Positions 1 to 8,130 of a stretch of DNA of 15,695 bases are shown piece by piece; position 1 is the stretch's first letter; each line of letters begins with the position of its first letter. The stretch is from Myxococcales bacterium (lineage in GTDB: Bacteria; Myxococcota_C; UBA6777). The notes under the pieces were generated by a model. That model had not been told where the DNA came from. It made no database searches and worked only from the letters and a program-made list of their open reading frames with translations. The DNA is taken from contig JALTMC010000465.1 in NCBI GenBank assembly GCA_027005175.1, positions 1 to 15,695 of the forward strand. The letters are read 5' to 3'. The position numbers and the translations under genes were made by a program.

Positions 1-2736
1 ACTCATCCCAAGACGGCTCCGTTTTTGCAGTTCCATATGAAATGAAAACTGTCGATTCTTTCGACGATTCCATTGGTACCTCACTCCAAGAGTGGCATAG
101 AGCCGACGAAATCTCTGATACCGCCCCTTGTGCAACCGGACGTGTATGTTGAATCTGGGACGATAGAAAGAGCCACGGGCCCTAAGATCCATGGAAAGTT
201 GCCCGGCCAGACGAGTCTTTGGAAGAAATCCCAGAGCCTCTTGCAACGGCCCTATTTCGAGACGATTGAGCCCCACTCGAAGATCCTGTGACCACTGCTT
301 CCAATGAAAGCGTCCATCGATCGCAATACGTTGTTGTTTACGACGCAACCGCAAGTGCTTGATCCGAACCTCTTGCCATCGCAAAAGTCGAACAAGAGAT
401 TTCCGTTCCAACCGAAAAAAACCTGCACCGATATCCAATCCAAAGCGATGAAGATGAACTTTGAGTTCTTGTGTGGGCTGCTTTAAACTCGCAAGCACCC
501 CCAACCGCAACCGTCGAATTCGCAGACCTCCCGTACGAATACCACGCGCCTGAACTTTTACCGACGCCGACAAAGGTGCCAACGCCTTTAACGTCGTAGA
601 GAGACTCATCTTCTCTATAGCAACAACCGGTTGCCCTTTCCCTCGATACTTTGTCGCCAAAGACTGATCATAGAGAGCGCATCGAGCCAACATGACAGAG
701 GCAGAGGCTCGCGGAGTAGGCTTTTTTTTCCTATGCTTATGCGAGCGACAGCCTCTCACTCGTGTGAGCTTCCGATACAACCGTCGGCAACGCCACCCCA
801 CCCGAAAGACGGGAGGCTTCTTCAGCTTCATCGATTGAGACTGAAGCTGAGCGATATGACGTTGGGATCTTCGAGCCAAACGCTTGTAATAGCGGGAACG
901 TGAGAGAAAGACCCGAAATTTTGGGTTGAAGTACCGAAAGCGAGACAAAGACAAACGTGCTCTGGCTTTCGGCTTCCAATGTTTGCCTTTGATCCAAGCT
1001 TTAAACCGCAGCTTTCCACGAAGTTCCTGTCCCACAAGCTGCCCGAGAGGCTTGGTGCGAGGAATCGAGCCCGCAAGAAAAGCATCAAAATCACCAACAA
1101 GATAGTTGACATGAGCATGTCCAGAAAGCCGACCGAGGCGTGTGTTGATCCGAAATCGCTTGACCCTCGCGATGCCTTCTTTGGCCCATGCTTCCAGCTT
1201 GATCTTGGAGAACTTGTACCGTTGAAAAGACCCGGGCTTAACCACAAGCGATATATGACCTTGTGTTTGGCTTGAAAAACCTTGACCTTTGGCTCGCAGC
1301 CTCATCGATATATCACTCTGCCAATCGGGTTGACCCAAAAGCTCCCTGAGATCTGCGTTGTTAAGGATCAAGTCAATATCGTATGCCTTTGGTGTTGTTA
1401 AATTCGTATTTTTGGCCAACAAGTGAATGTTTGCTTTCCCCACTTTTGCCTTAAAAAGAGTGGTGAGCTTTGCCAGTGTTCCAGAGACCTTAACCGTTCC
1501 ATCCACAGGTGCCTGCAAATTCAAAGAGGGAACCATCTTCTTCAGATCGTTGGGATGTACAAACAACCGATGGATCGTGGCACGCAAGCCCATGGGCTTC
1601 ACCAGGTGTATCGCAGAACGCAACTTAATCTCTGAACTCTCTCCGGCGCACCTCTCCTTTCCTGTGCGATCAGCCCGAAGTCGACGGCCCTTTCCAATAC
1701 AAAAATGAACCTTATCCACCCCCAAGCGCTTTTTTCCTTTCATCCAAAAGAAAAAGCGAAGGTCCTTTATCGTAACATTGGGATTAATCCCATTCACCCG
1801 GAGATGCGTAACATCGGAATGCATATGTAAATTTTTGAGATTCAACTCATAATTGGTCTCAAGGTACAGATCCGTTACAGCAAGAGGCTTTCCTGCATAG
1901 TTGACATCGTATTCCCCTTTGGGGATATCAAAGCGGATCCGCTTCACACCAAGCCTATCCCCTTTCATCCAAAAGTAGAGACTGCTCTTTCTCATGATCG
2001 CTTTTGGCTGTGTAGCCTCCATCTCAAGAAGCTTGATATCAGCATGCATCTTCAGACCCTTCACCTGCAGGACATAGCTTCCTTCCAGATTGAGGTGCTT
2101 TGCTGCATAAGGAACGGCTGTGGGGCTGAGCCGAAACGACCCCTTGAGATTCACGATCTTAAGTACTTTTACACGAAGATTAAAGTTCGTCTCGCCCGAT
2201 TTTTTCTTCGGCTTCGGCTTCGGTTTCTTCGGCGATGACCCGAGATGCTCTACAAGATCAACATTACCTCGATCTGTGAGTCCAAGGTACCCTTGAGGAT
2301 CCTTAAGATATACTTCTTCAACCAGCAGCTCTCCCTTGCTGAGAAAGTGGTAGAGGTCATACCGAATACGCAGATGCTCCACACCTGTCATCAATGGCCC
2401 TGTCGGACAGTGTTTCTTCGGAATCCCCTTGCATCGATACCACCGAACCCCTTTGAGTTCGATACTGTTCCAAAGGCTCCCACCTAGCTCACGTATCTCG
2501 ATCTTTCCATAAAGAAAGTTCCCCGCGATGGGCAAAGCAACCGCTTTAATCACATGACGCACAGGACGAATTTGCCAAGAAAGAAGGAATAAAAAAGGCA
2601 AGGAGACAAGGCAAATCGATCCCCATAAGAGGGATTTCCAAGCCCATCTCCACAACCGACGCCACCCTTTCCGAGGAGGCTCCTTCTCCGGAGAAGAAGG
2701 CTTTGCCTGTGGCTCTATGGTATCACTCTCACCCAA
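1..2736 (-). CDS. TamB/AsmA-like membrane-anchored envelope protein (3' part beyond window)
   Basis: An uninterrupted reading frame of 912 codons runs from 2736 to the left edge with no stop, so the C-terminus is missing. The start is TTG at 2736, chosen because AAGGAG (2750-2745) lies 8 nt upstream; a TTG at 2742 is too close to it. Residues 1-33 are polar and basic, 34-54 form one membrane anchor, and then comes a segment (about 78-99, GKIEIRELGGSLWNSIELKG) typical of the N-terminus of TamB/AsmA-type proteins. A Lys/Pro linker sits at 168-180. The rest is repetitive, beta-rich sequence, as expected for the periplasmic repeat part of this superfamily, which bridges the envelope and is linked to lipid transport or outer-membrane assembly. 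Oddities are a very basic Cys/Arg/Lys stretch near residues 635-680 and a repeated FWMKG motif. It is divergent from the lipoprotein gene. Family assignment is by pattern; the exact subfamily (TamB, AsmA or DUF748) is unsure. Confidence 0.75.
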   Translation of the reverse strand, partial: MGESDTIEPQAKPSSPEKEPPRKGWRRLWRWAWKSLLWGSICLVSLPFLFLLSWQIRPVRHVIKAVALPIAGNFLYGKIEIRELGGSLWNSIELKGVRWYRCKGIPKKHCPTGPLMTGVEHLRIRYDLYHFLSKGELLVEEVYLKDPQGYLGLTDRGNVDLVEHLGSSPKKPKPKPKKKSGETNFNLRVKVLKIVNLKGSFRLSPTAVPYAAKHLNLEGSYVLQVKGLKMHADIKLLEMEATQPKAIMRKSSLYFWMKGDRLGVKRIRFDIPKGEYDVNYAGKPLAVTDLYLETNYELNLKNLHMHSDVTHLRVNGINPNVTIKDLRFFFWMKGKKRLGVDKVHFCIGKGRRLRADRTGKERCAGESSEIKLRSAIHLVKPMGLRATIHRLFVHPNDLKKMVPSLNLQAPVDGTVKVSGTLAKLTTLFKAKVGKANIHLLAKNTNLTTPKAYDIDLILNNADLRELLGQPDWQSDISMRLRAKGQGFSSQTQGHISLVVKPGSFQRYKFSKIKLEAWAKEGIARVKRFRINTRLGRLSGHAHVNYLVGDFDAFLAGSIPRTKPLGQLVGQELRGKLRFKAWIKGKHWKPKARARLSLSRFRYFNPKFRVFLSRSRYYKRLARRSQRHIAQLQSQSMKLKKPPVFRVGWRCRRLYRKLTRVRGCRSHKHRKKKPTPRASASVMLARCALYDQSLATKYRGKGQPVVAIEKMSLSTTLKALAPLSASVKVQARGIRTGGLRIRRLRLGVLASLKQPTQELKVHLHRFGLDIGAGFFRLERKSLVRLLRWQEVRIKHLRLRRKQQRIAIDGRFHWKQWSQDLRVGLNRLEIGPLQEALGFLPKTRLAGQLSMDLRARGSFYRPRFNIHVRLHKGRYQRFRRLYATLGVRYQWNRRKNRQFSFHMELQKRSRLGMS

Positions 2737-2934
2737 TAGCAATTCTCCTTGAAAAGCGCAAAGGACTCCGGGCTTCAAGTTCCCTCAACGCATATGGCCC
2801 TTAATGTGATAGATCTCGTGAAAAAAAGCAAACATCACAGAGCATACAGGATACAACATCGCTTCTTAGAACACTGACCGGTTTGCTGTTGCCATTGACG
2901 TCGCCTGACTTTGTTATGCCTTCTTGGAATAGCG

Positions 2935-2959
2935 AAGGTATGCCTCGTCGGCATACCTT
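2935..2959. repeat. Perfect 10-bp inverted repeat, 5-nt loop
   Basis: AAGGTATGCC (2935-2944) pairs perfectly with GGCATACCTT (2950-2959) across TCGTC. No T-run follows on either strand, so it is not a typical intrinsic terminator. It could be an operator or a REP-like palindrome. Confidence 0.7.
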
Positions 2960-3002
2960 GCCAGACTCGCAACTCAATGATTGTACCCGGTCCATCAAAC
3001 CA

Positions 3003-3060
3003 GTTGTGGTGTTGGATGTAGAGACAAGGTCTGCTTTGTCTCTACACCCAACACAACAAC
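3003..3060. repeat. Long imperfect inverted repeat (hairpin)
   Basis: Three blocks pair: 3003-3007 with 3056-3060, 3009-3015 with 3048-3054, and 3017-3027 with 3036-3046. This gives 23 pairs broken by two single mismatches around an 8-nt loop. There is no T-tract, so it is not a standard terminator. It may be a REP/MITE-like remnant or a structured leader. Confidence 0.7.
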
Positions 3061-3256
3061 TATGGTAGAACGACAACTCACGTAGAAGAACCGCACTCAA
3101 GGTGTGAGAATGAGTTGATTCTGAATCATCAAGTATGATATCGTGCGCCCTACATGGGATGGTCCTCCTTTTCACAAACCCTATACCTTGTGATGAAACA
3201 TGCGATCATGTTTTTTAACAGTTCACACGGTCAACCTCTCTTGGAATCGGACAAAG

Positions 3257-3634
3257 ATGATAATGACATGGTGTTCCTTCAAGCTCTCCTACCAAGGATG
3301 GTTCCGACTGGTAGCCTTATCCTTTGTTGTAGGAACAGGCTGCACGCCTGTCCCTCCCCCAGCTGATCTTCCCTGTACATCGAATGCACACTGTTGGAAT
3401 GGATACTTGTGTGTAAAGGTAGAGTCAGGACTTCGCGATAAACGAGAAACCAGAAAGTGCCGTCCCAAAGGGCCCGGAGAAGGTCTTGCGACAACCCCTG
3501 CCCCAATGACAGTTACAGTCTCAACGTCCCAGCCCCATTCACAAACATGTACAAACAACCGAGCTTGTAGCAAACAACAGTCTTGTTGTCAGGGCGTCTG
3601 TATTTCCTCTTCTCAAACTTGTCTGAATCGCTGA
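3257..3634 (+). CDS. Small Cys-rich predicted lipoprotein
   Basis: A 125-residue protein. The frame is open from 3200, but ATG 3257 (or 3263) places a hydrophobic segment at about residues 15-28 directly before Cys29 (VVGTGC), a loose lipobox; the ribosome site is weak, so the start is tentative. After a Pro-rich spacer there are two Cys modules. The first is C40-x5-C46-x5-C52-x15-C68. The second is C98-x5-C104-x5-CC-x3-C115-x6-C122, separated from the first by a Thr/Pro/Ser linker. The second fits the spacing of an inhibitor-cystine-knot (knottin) fold. The stop is 10 nt before the next ATG, so the two are probably cotranscribed. Export and lipidation are inferred and the function is unknown. 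Confidence 0.65.
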   Translation: MIMTWCSFKLSYQGWFRLVALSFVVGTGCTPVPPPADLPCTSNAHCWNGYLCVKVESGLRDKRETRKCRPKGPGEGLATTPAPMTVTVSTSQPHSQTCTNNRACSKQQSCCQGVCISSSQTCLNR

Positions 3635-3644
3635 GGTGGAGATC

Positions 3645-4826
3645 ATGAAGCCTATAACATCTGGATCTGGAATCTATCGCCTCCTTGGACTCACAGTTCT
3701 TGGTCTGGTGGGGAGCTTCGTAGTACCCCAGCCAGTGCAAGCCAATCCCTGTGATGAGATACTCAAGCAAGGGAATTATGATCTGGCCGCTCCTTGCTTC
3801 CTTCGCCTCGCTCAGAAGATGAAGACGGGGAAAAAGCTCTCCAGGCTGAGGAAAAAACGCAAAGCTCTCTTCCTAGACAAAGCCTCCTATGCGTACAAAG
3901 AGGCTGCAAAGCGAGAGAAGAACCCAGAGAAGAAGGCTTATCTACACGAGAGGTCACTCGCTCCTTTGCAGCAGATCCTCAAAGAAAATCTGTGTCCACG
4001 AGCGTTTGGATGCAGTTTGGTACAAGGCAAGTTGGCCGAGATAAGAAAAAGTGTTGGATATGCCCAGCTCACGCTGGTAGTACAAACCAAGAATGTCACG
4101 CAAGCCTCCATCCGGGGGTTTCAGTATCACAAACGCTGGAAGCTCACCCAAACCAAAACGATCCGACTTCGACCAGGGAGCTATCGCATTGTGTCGAAAG
4201 AAGCCGGAAAAGCACAGAAGAATCACAATATAAAGCTACAACCTGGAAGTAGCAAGTCACTGACAGTGGCCGCTCTCGTCATTGTAAAGCAAGCCCGACG
4301 GAAGCCTGTATCGAAAGTGGCACCTTGGATACTCATCGGTGTAGGACTAGCAGCTACGGTAGCCTCCGGCATCATGCTCGGTATTGGCTATGCAGAACTC
4401 GGTGGTGCAGTGGACCTCGCAAGAAAAGCAACCTCCGCTCGCACGCCATTAAACATCTTCAACTCTTTCAAGGAGATCGCTGCCAAAGAGGGAAGAACCC
4501 GTCCCCTGGATTTTATCCAGCTCATTACATCGACGGCAGAAAGAGAGCAAGCGACCACACAGGGCTACCAAGAGCTCACGAACCTTTTCAACGCATGGGA
4601 GAGAGAAAGTGTCGAGATCACAAACAAAACCAATATGGGAAACACCCTAGTTGGAGCGGGATGGCCTCTCGCTGGTGTCGGACTTGTGGCAACGCTGACA
4701 GGGATCATCTGGCTCGCGACCTTGCCTTCCAATGCATCATCCAAAACACCGAAAGCAACCTCCCTAACGCCTCCCCCCAACACGGGATCACGAGTCATCT
4801 TCTGGCAAGAGCAACTCCACAACTAG
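3645..4826 (+). CDS. PEGA/TPR-like membrane protein
   Basis: A 393-residue protein from ATG 3645, preceded by GAGGTGGAG (3633-3641). A GTG at 3636 is in frame but overlaps that ribosome site. Residues 1-33 are a signal peptide ending VQA. Residues 34-135 are helical and charged with four Cys (36, 51, 117, 123), resembling a TPR-type region. Residues 139-213 look like a PEGA-type beta domain (RLRPGSYRI). Two hydrophobic segments, about 227-248 and 338-359, flank a roughly 90-residue helical loop. This layout, with signal, repeat, PEGA-like domain and a glycine-rich membrane hairpin, resembles uncharacterised Myxococcota envelope proteins. It sits 12 nt upstream of maf. The role is unknown; surface or envelope scaffolding is a guess. 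Confidence 0.7.
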   Translation: MKPITSGSGIYRLLGLTVLGLVGSFVVPQPVQANPCDEILKQGNYDLAAPCFLRLAQKMKTGKKLSRLRKKRKALFLDKASYAYKEAAKREKNPEKKAYLHERSLAPLQQILKENLCPRAFGCSLVQGKLAEIRKSVGYAQLTLVVQTKNVTQASIRGFQYHKRWKLTQTKTIRLRPGSYRIVSKEAGKAQKNHNIKLQPGSSKSLTVAALVIVKQARRKPVSKVAPWILIGVGLAATVASGIMLGIGYAELGGAVDLARKATSARTPLNIFNSFKEIAAKEGRTRPLDFIQLITSTAEREQATTQGYQELTNLFNAWERESVEITNKTNMGNTLVGAGWPLAGVGLVATLTGIIWLATLPSNASSKTPKATSLTPPPNTGSRVIFWQEQLHN

Positions 4827-4838
4827 GCAGTTTCCACA

Positions 4839-5432
4839 ATGGCATTTGAGCGTTTAATTTTGGCGACAGCCTCTCCCCGTCGAATCAATCTTTTCCACCA
4901 ACTGGATTTGACGTTTGAGGTGCAGGCAGCCAATGTAGAAGAGCCCCCTCCCGAAGCCCAAGAAACCCCGTCTTCCTACACCCAACGTCTCGCCGCGTTA
5001 AAAGCACAAATGATCCTCGACCAACTGGGTGCAGATGATGCATGGGTCATTGGGGCCGACACAGTGGTGGTGTTGAAGGATAAGATTTTGGGAAAACCCC
5101 GCTCGGAAGCACACGCCCAGGAAATGCTGACACAACTCTCAGGACACCAGCACGAAGTTATTACAGGCTTCGCTATCCTTCACAAGAATCGTGGAATACA
5201 ATACCAGGAAGCCGTCCACACCAAAGTCTTGTTTCGAGAGCTGACCCCTCACCTGATCGCTCGCTATATCCGAAGTGGTGAGCCTATGGACAAAGCTGGC
5301 TCGTATGGTATTCAAGGAAAAGGAGCCGTATTGGTAGAGCGAGTGGAGGGTTGCTACTTCAACGTGGTTGGATTTCCTATCAGCCATATCATCGCAGCCC
5401 TAGAACATCACAAAGCTGGCACATTATTTTAA
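4839..5432 (+). CDS. maf: Maf family nucleoside triphosphate pyrophosphatase
   Basis: A 197-residue protein, full length for the family. Maf proteins hydrolyse non-canonical or modified nucleoside triphosphates to monophosphates in the cytoplasm and have been linked to septation. Visible motifs are the N-terminal nucleotide-binding ATASPRR (10-15), the catalytic GADTVVV (72-78, Asp74), GKPRS (85-89), GEPMDKAGSYGIQGKGA (147-163) and FNVVGFP (174-180). The DKAGSYGIQG form fits the YhdE-type (dTTP/UTP) branch better than YceF, but I would not insist on the substrate. The start ATG 4839 is only 12 nt after the previous stop and lacks a strong Shine-Dalgarno, suggesting translational coupling. Confidence 0.95.
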   Translation: MAFERLILATASPRRINLFHQLDLTFEVQAANVEEPPPEAQETPSSYTQRLAALKAQMILDQLGADDAWVIGADTVVVLKDKILGKPRSEAHAQEMLTQLSGHQHEVITGFAILHKNRGIQYQEAVHTKVLFRELTPHLIARYIRSGEPMDKAGSYGIQGKGAVLVERVEGCYFNVVGFPISHIIAALEHHKAGTLF

Positions 5433-5498
5433 ACCACTCACGAAAATGGCCCAAGCGAAGAACCAAGAGAGATCGGGAAGAATCGAGGGATTTGGGGA

Positions 5499-6212
5499 AT
5501 GCAACAGCTAGAGACCTTGCCAGAACGAATACAGTCTGTTCGCGATCGAGTACACCGGGCTTGTGAGATGGCCCATCGAGATCCTGCGGATGTGACACTA
5601 CTTGCAGTATCCAAGCGTCACCCAGAAGAAGCTCTCAGAGAAGCCTGGGCTTGTGGATTAAGGCAATTTGGCGAGAGCTATGTACAGGAGTGGCAGAACA
5701 AGCGAACGGCTCTCTCCGATCTGGAAGAGCAAGGTCTGAAGTGGCATATTATAGGACATCTTCAACGCAACAAATGCAAATACATTGCCGGCCATGTATC
5801 CTTGATCCACTCTGTAGACTCCCTCAACGTGGCAAACGAGTTGGAGCGTCGAACCCCCGAAGGCCATACCCAACCCATCTTGATGCAGTTTAATCTTGGT
5901 AAAGAAGAGAGCAAATCGGGGTGGGAGGATGTCGATGATGCGATTCCCGTTCTGGAACACCCATGGGAGCATATACGCATTGAAGGATTAATGACTCTAC
6001 CGCCAAATACAGCAGACCCTGAAGCAGCAAGAGTTTACTTCCAACAACTCGCTCAGCTTCGCGATCGTTTGCAAGAGAAAACAGGCGTCGCCCTACCACA
6101 ACTCTCCATGGGAATGAGCCACGATCTTGAAGTGGCAATCGCAGAAGGATCCACCTGTGTGCGTGTAGGTACCGCAATATTTGGGCCTCGTCCGAACCCG
6201 GAAATCCCCTGA
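5499..6212 (+). CDS. yggS: YggS/PLPBP family PLP homeostasis protein
   Basis: A 237-residue protein of the usual length for YggS/PROSC, a TIM-barrel protein that binds pyridoxal phosphate without catalysis and buffers cellular PLP and amino-acid pools. It has the PLP lysine in AVSK (Lys39), FGES (58-61, where the family usually has FGEN), WHIIGHLQRNK (82-92), HSVDS (104-108), EGLMTL (162-167), SMGMSHD (203-209) and RVGTAIFG (222-229). ATG 5499 has GAGGGA (5485-5490) upstream at good spacing. It follows maf by 66 nt. Its last codons and stop are part of a 39-bp direct repeat copied 75 bp downstream. Confidence 0.95.
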   Translation: MQQLETLPERIQSVRDRVHRACEMAHRDPADVTLLAVSKRHPEEALREAWACGLRQFGESYVQEWQNKRTALSDLEEQGLKWHIIGHLQRNKCKYIAGHVSLIHSVDSLNVANELERRTPEGHTQPILMQFNLGKEESKSGWEDVDDAIPVLEHPWEHIRIEGLMTLPPNTADPEAARVYFQQLAQLRDRLQEKTGVALPQLSMGMSHDLEVAIAEGSTCVRVGTAIFGPRPNPEIP

Positions 6213-6300
6213 ATCAAACAGAAGCACCCACATCGTTTTCCATGAGGTCGTCTCCTTAGAACTCGTCCGAACCCGGAAATCCCCTGAATCAAACAGAAGC
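6187..6300. repeat. 39-bp perfect direct repeat of the yggS 3' end
   Basis: Bases 6187-6225 recur exactly at 6262-6300 (period 75 bp, 36-bp unrelated spacer). The first copy covers the last eight codons of yggS, its TGA and 13 following bases. The second copy is non-coding. The homology breaks sharply at both ends. No insertion sequence is visible. Confidence 0.95.
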
Positions 6301-6476
6301 TGACCTTTCTTTCCGTTGGTATTTGCCCCTCATCCAAGATGAAAGCTCGCAGAGAGCACCCCCAATAAAAAGAAGGCTGCCAGAGAGACAGTCAAAAAAG
6401 AAAATCCTTGGCATTTTGTCAGACAAGATTAGATTCCCTGCATGTTGGAAGTAAACGTTCCACAGACAGGAGCATC

Positions 6477-7571
6477 ATGCGAACTCACAAACAAGATAGA
6501 CGACAGACAACAAGACGATGGGCACTCTGGTCTTTTGGTTTTGTGCTGCTGACGGCGAGCCTCTTGGTTTCCCTTCCCGCCAGGTCACAAACCTCGCGTT
6601 CGAGTGGAGCAACCAATACGGTTGGCTCAGTGCATCCAGCCCCCTCCCCCCCGGCCAAACTCCAATCAGGATCGTTTCGGACAGTCACGACCAAACACTT
6701 TACCTTCCAGTATCCCCACCGTTGGAGCAAGTGGGTCAAACGATTAATCCAACGCTCAGAGAATGATCTCAAGAGCATCGGAGAGAGTCTCGGCTTCCTA
6801 TTCCAAGGACATCTTCGTGTCCGCTTTGCCTCAGCAGGGAAAGACTACGCAAAAATTCAACCTTTCCCCTGGCATCCACCATCGTATATCGCTGGCCTAG
6901 CCTATCCCAGACAGGGGATTATGACCATACGGCTTCGTGGTATTGACGGTTTCCAACAAATACACCAAACCTTCCGCCATGAGTTAAGCCACCTTTTGTT
7001 GGCTCAGGCAGCGTCCCATCGTCCTTTACCTCTGTGGTTTATCGAAGGACTCGCGATGGTTCACTCCGACGATTTTGGAACACTCGATCGAATGTGGCTG
7101 CTATCAACGGCTCAAATAAGCGGTCGCTGGCCCACCCTCTCACAAATCAAGAAACGATTCCCAAACAACTACGCAGCAAGACGTGTTGCCTATGCTGTCA
7201 GTTTTGACTTTGTTGCTTTCTTACAACAACAAAGCCATAAACTCATCCCCTCTCTTCTCGCATTGATGAGACGTGGAATCCCATTTCGTAAAGCTCTTCA
7301 GCAACAGAGCCATCAATCATGGGAAGCACTCCAAGAGACCTGGCTCAGTCGATCGCGGTTGCGCTACGGCTGGCTCTCTCTGCTCACACAAGAAGGACTG
7401 ATCTGGTTTATCGCCATCGTTCTCCTCTTGGTCGGCTATCGAAAGATCAAACGCCGACGACGAGAGCGACTCCAAACTTGGGAAGAAGAAGACAACGCCG
7501 AAGATGCAGAATCTCCGTGGTACCCGCCAAGTGCAAGTAACTCTTATCCCTTCCCAACAGACCGACCATAG
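6477..7571 (+). CDS. Membrane-anchored HExxH metallopeptidase (peptidase MA-like)
   Basis: A 364-residue protein from ATG 6477, preceded by ACAGGAG (6466-6472). The frame is open from 6408, but the upstream part lacks a ribosome site and would bury the signal. Residues 14-35 form a signal anchor or signal peptide, followed by a Ser/Pro linker. The zinc site is H168-E169-L-S-H172, with a third ligand probably in WFIEGLA (Glu190). HE-L-SHLL plus W-x-x-EGLA is the gluzincin pattern of the peptidase MA-like family. A second membrane segment (about 308-321) is followed by a strongly basic stretch and an acidic, Pro-rich tail, so the catalytic domain probably faces the periplasm with a cytoplasmic tail. 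The substrate is unknown. It lies just upstream of the pilin array, but no functional link is shown. Confidence 0.8.
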   Translation: MRTHKQDRRQTTRRWALWSFGFVLLTASLLVSLPARSQTSRSSGATNTVGSVHPAPSPPAKLQSGSFRTVTTKHFTFQYPHRWSKWVKRLIQRSENDLKSIGESLGFLFQGHLRVRFASAGKDYAKIQPFPWHPPSYIAGLAYPRQGIMTIRLRGIDGFQQIHQTFRHELSHLLLAQAASHRPLPLWFIEGLAMVHSDDFGTLDRMWLLSTAQISGRWPTLSQIKKRFPNNYAARRVAYAVSFDFVAFLQQQSHKLIPSLLALMRRGIPFRKALQQQSHQSWEALQETWLSRSRLRYGWLSLLTQEGLIWFIAIVLLLVGYRKIKRRRRERLQTWEEEDNAEDAESPWYPPSASNSYPFPTDRP

Positions 7572-7655
7572 CCACCCCAGAAAAGCCTCTCCGACCCTAG
7601 GCCCCACCGTAGTTCGGAAAATTAACCTTGAACCTCAAGAAGAAAAAGAAGACTA

Positions 7656-7778
7656 TGGGCACGAGGCAACCTCGACTGTGATGGAACCGAGTCCACCTAC
7701 TCCGTTCGTGGAACCGTAAACACCTCAACAGGTGAGGTCGAACGCACCAACTTGATCATCACAGAAGCTCGTGAATAA
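7656..7778 (+). pseudogene. 3' fragment of a type IV pilin gene
   Basis: These 123 bases align without gaps to the last 41 codons (stop included) of the pilin at 8222-8788, with 10 differences, and to those of the pilin at 9393-9959 with about 18. The first 49 bases are identical to the former. The frame is still open ([14 protein letters not shown]...) and ends in TAA. There is no start codon: a TGA lies in frame at 7629 and the homology starts abruptly at 7656. The N-terminal two thirds, including the prepilin signal, is absent. Best read as the tail of a former first pilin in a tandem array. A silent donor cassette is an alternative. Confidence 0.9.
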
Positions 7779-7889
7779 TTCTTGAGTAAAAAGTCGCTGA
7801 GTCTTCCTCACAATCACATAAAAGAGTGAGTGCCTGATGACCATGAAAGTTCCTGAGTCATGAGAAGTTCTCTCCCTGAATAACCTCGC

Positions 7890-7924
7890 TCCTACACTTC
7901 ATCCAAGTGTGGGATTTGTTGTTT
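7890..7924 (+). terminator. Probable intrinsic terminator after the pilin remnant
   Basis: A 10-pair stem (7890-7899 with 7905-7914, one U-G pair) around CATCC is followed by TTTGTTGTTT. It stands 112 bp after the remnant's stop codon. The intact pilins also have terminators. Confidence 0.6.
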
Positions 7925-7943
7925 AAGTTAGCAAACCAAAGAG

Positions 7944-8009
7944 GACAAAAATTGTCAGTGGTGACAATCTTTGTCATTCTCTCGGCTCTTTCACTGACAA
8001 TCCTTGTCA
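7944..8009 (+). promoter_or_regulatory. Paired-palindrome upstream activating element (probable PilR sites)
   Basis: The unit TGACAA-N3-TTGTCA occurs three times: at 7944-7957 (left end GACAA), 7962-7976 and 7995-8009. The first two are joined by GTGG, making a further ATTGTCA-N4-TGACAAT palindrome at 7951-7968. The 33 bases 7944-7976 match 9110-9142 upstream of the next pilin at 29 positions with no gap. The block ends 155 bp before the sigma-54 box, a normal enhancer distance. Binding by PilR is inferred from position and from the TGTCA-type motifs reported for PilR in other bacteria. Confidence 0.75.
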
Positions 8010-8130
8010 TCTCCCCTATCCTTTTGTGCTCCCAACATAGACAGTAAAGACCAGATAGCTCATAGACTCACAAAGAAAAAGGCTTTAAAAGCAAAGAATT
8101 CCCCCCGCCGAAGGAAGAAGATACAAATGT

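Larger units (their letters stand above)
2743..3256. other. Intergenic region between divergent genes
   Basis: About 0.5 kb separates the TamB-like gene from the lipoprotein gene. It must hold both promoters, but I could not pick a convincing -35/-10 pair. It contains two clear hairpins (2935-2959 and 3003-3060) and a weak AT-rich one (3196-3213, followed by a short T run). The open frames here show no recognisable protein features. Confidence 0.6.

Noticed and set aside
631-1275. Several open frames of 90-139 codons on both strands inside the first 2.7 kb
   Set aside because: They overlap the continuous 912-codon minus-strand frame with membrane anchor and beta-rich repeats, so they are shadows.
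2801-3175. 124-codon minus-strand open frame upstream of the TamB-like gene
   Set aside because: It spans both hairpins, has no ribosome site, membrane segment or recognisable motif, and its composition looks random.
3196-3216. AAACATG/CATGTTT hairpin followed by T residues
   Set aside because: The stem is only 7 bp and AT-rich, with no upstream plus-strand gene to terminate, so I did not call a terminator.
7504-7719. 71-codon plus-strand frame across the peptidase end and pilin remnant
   Set aside because: It reads the pilin remnant in the wrong frame and overlaps the peptidase 3' end; the same out-of-frame peptide appears inside pilin 1.
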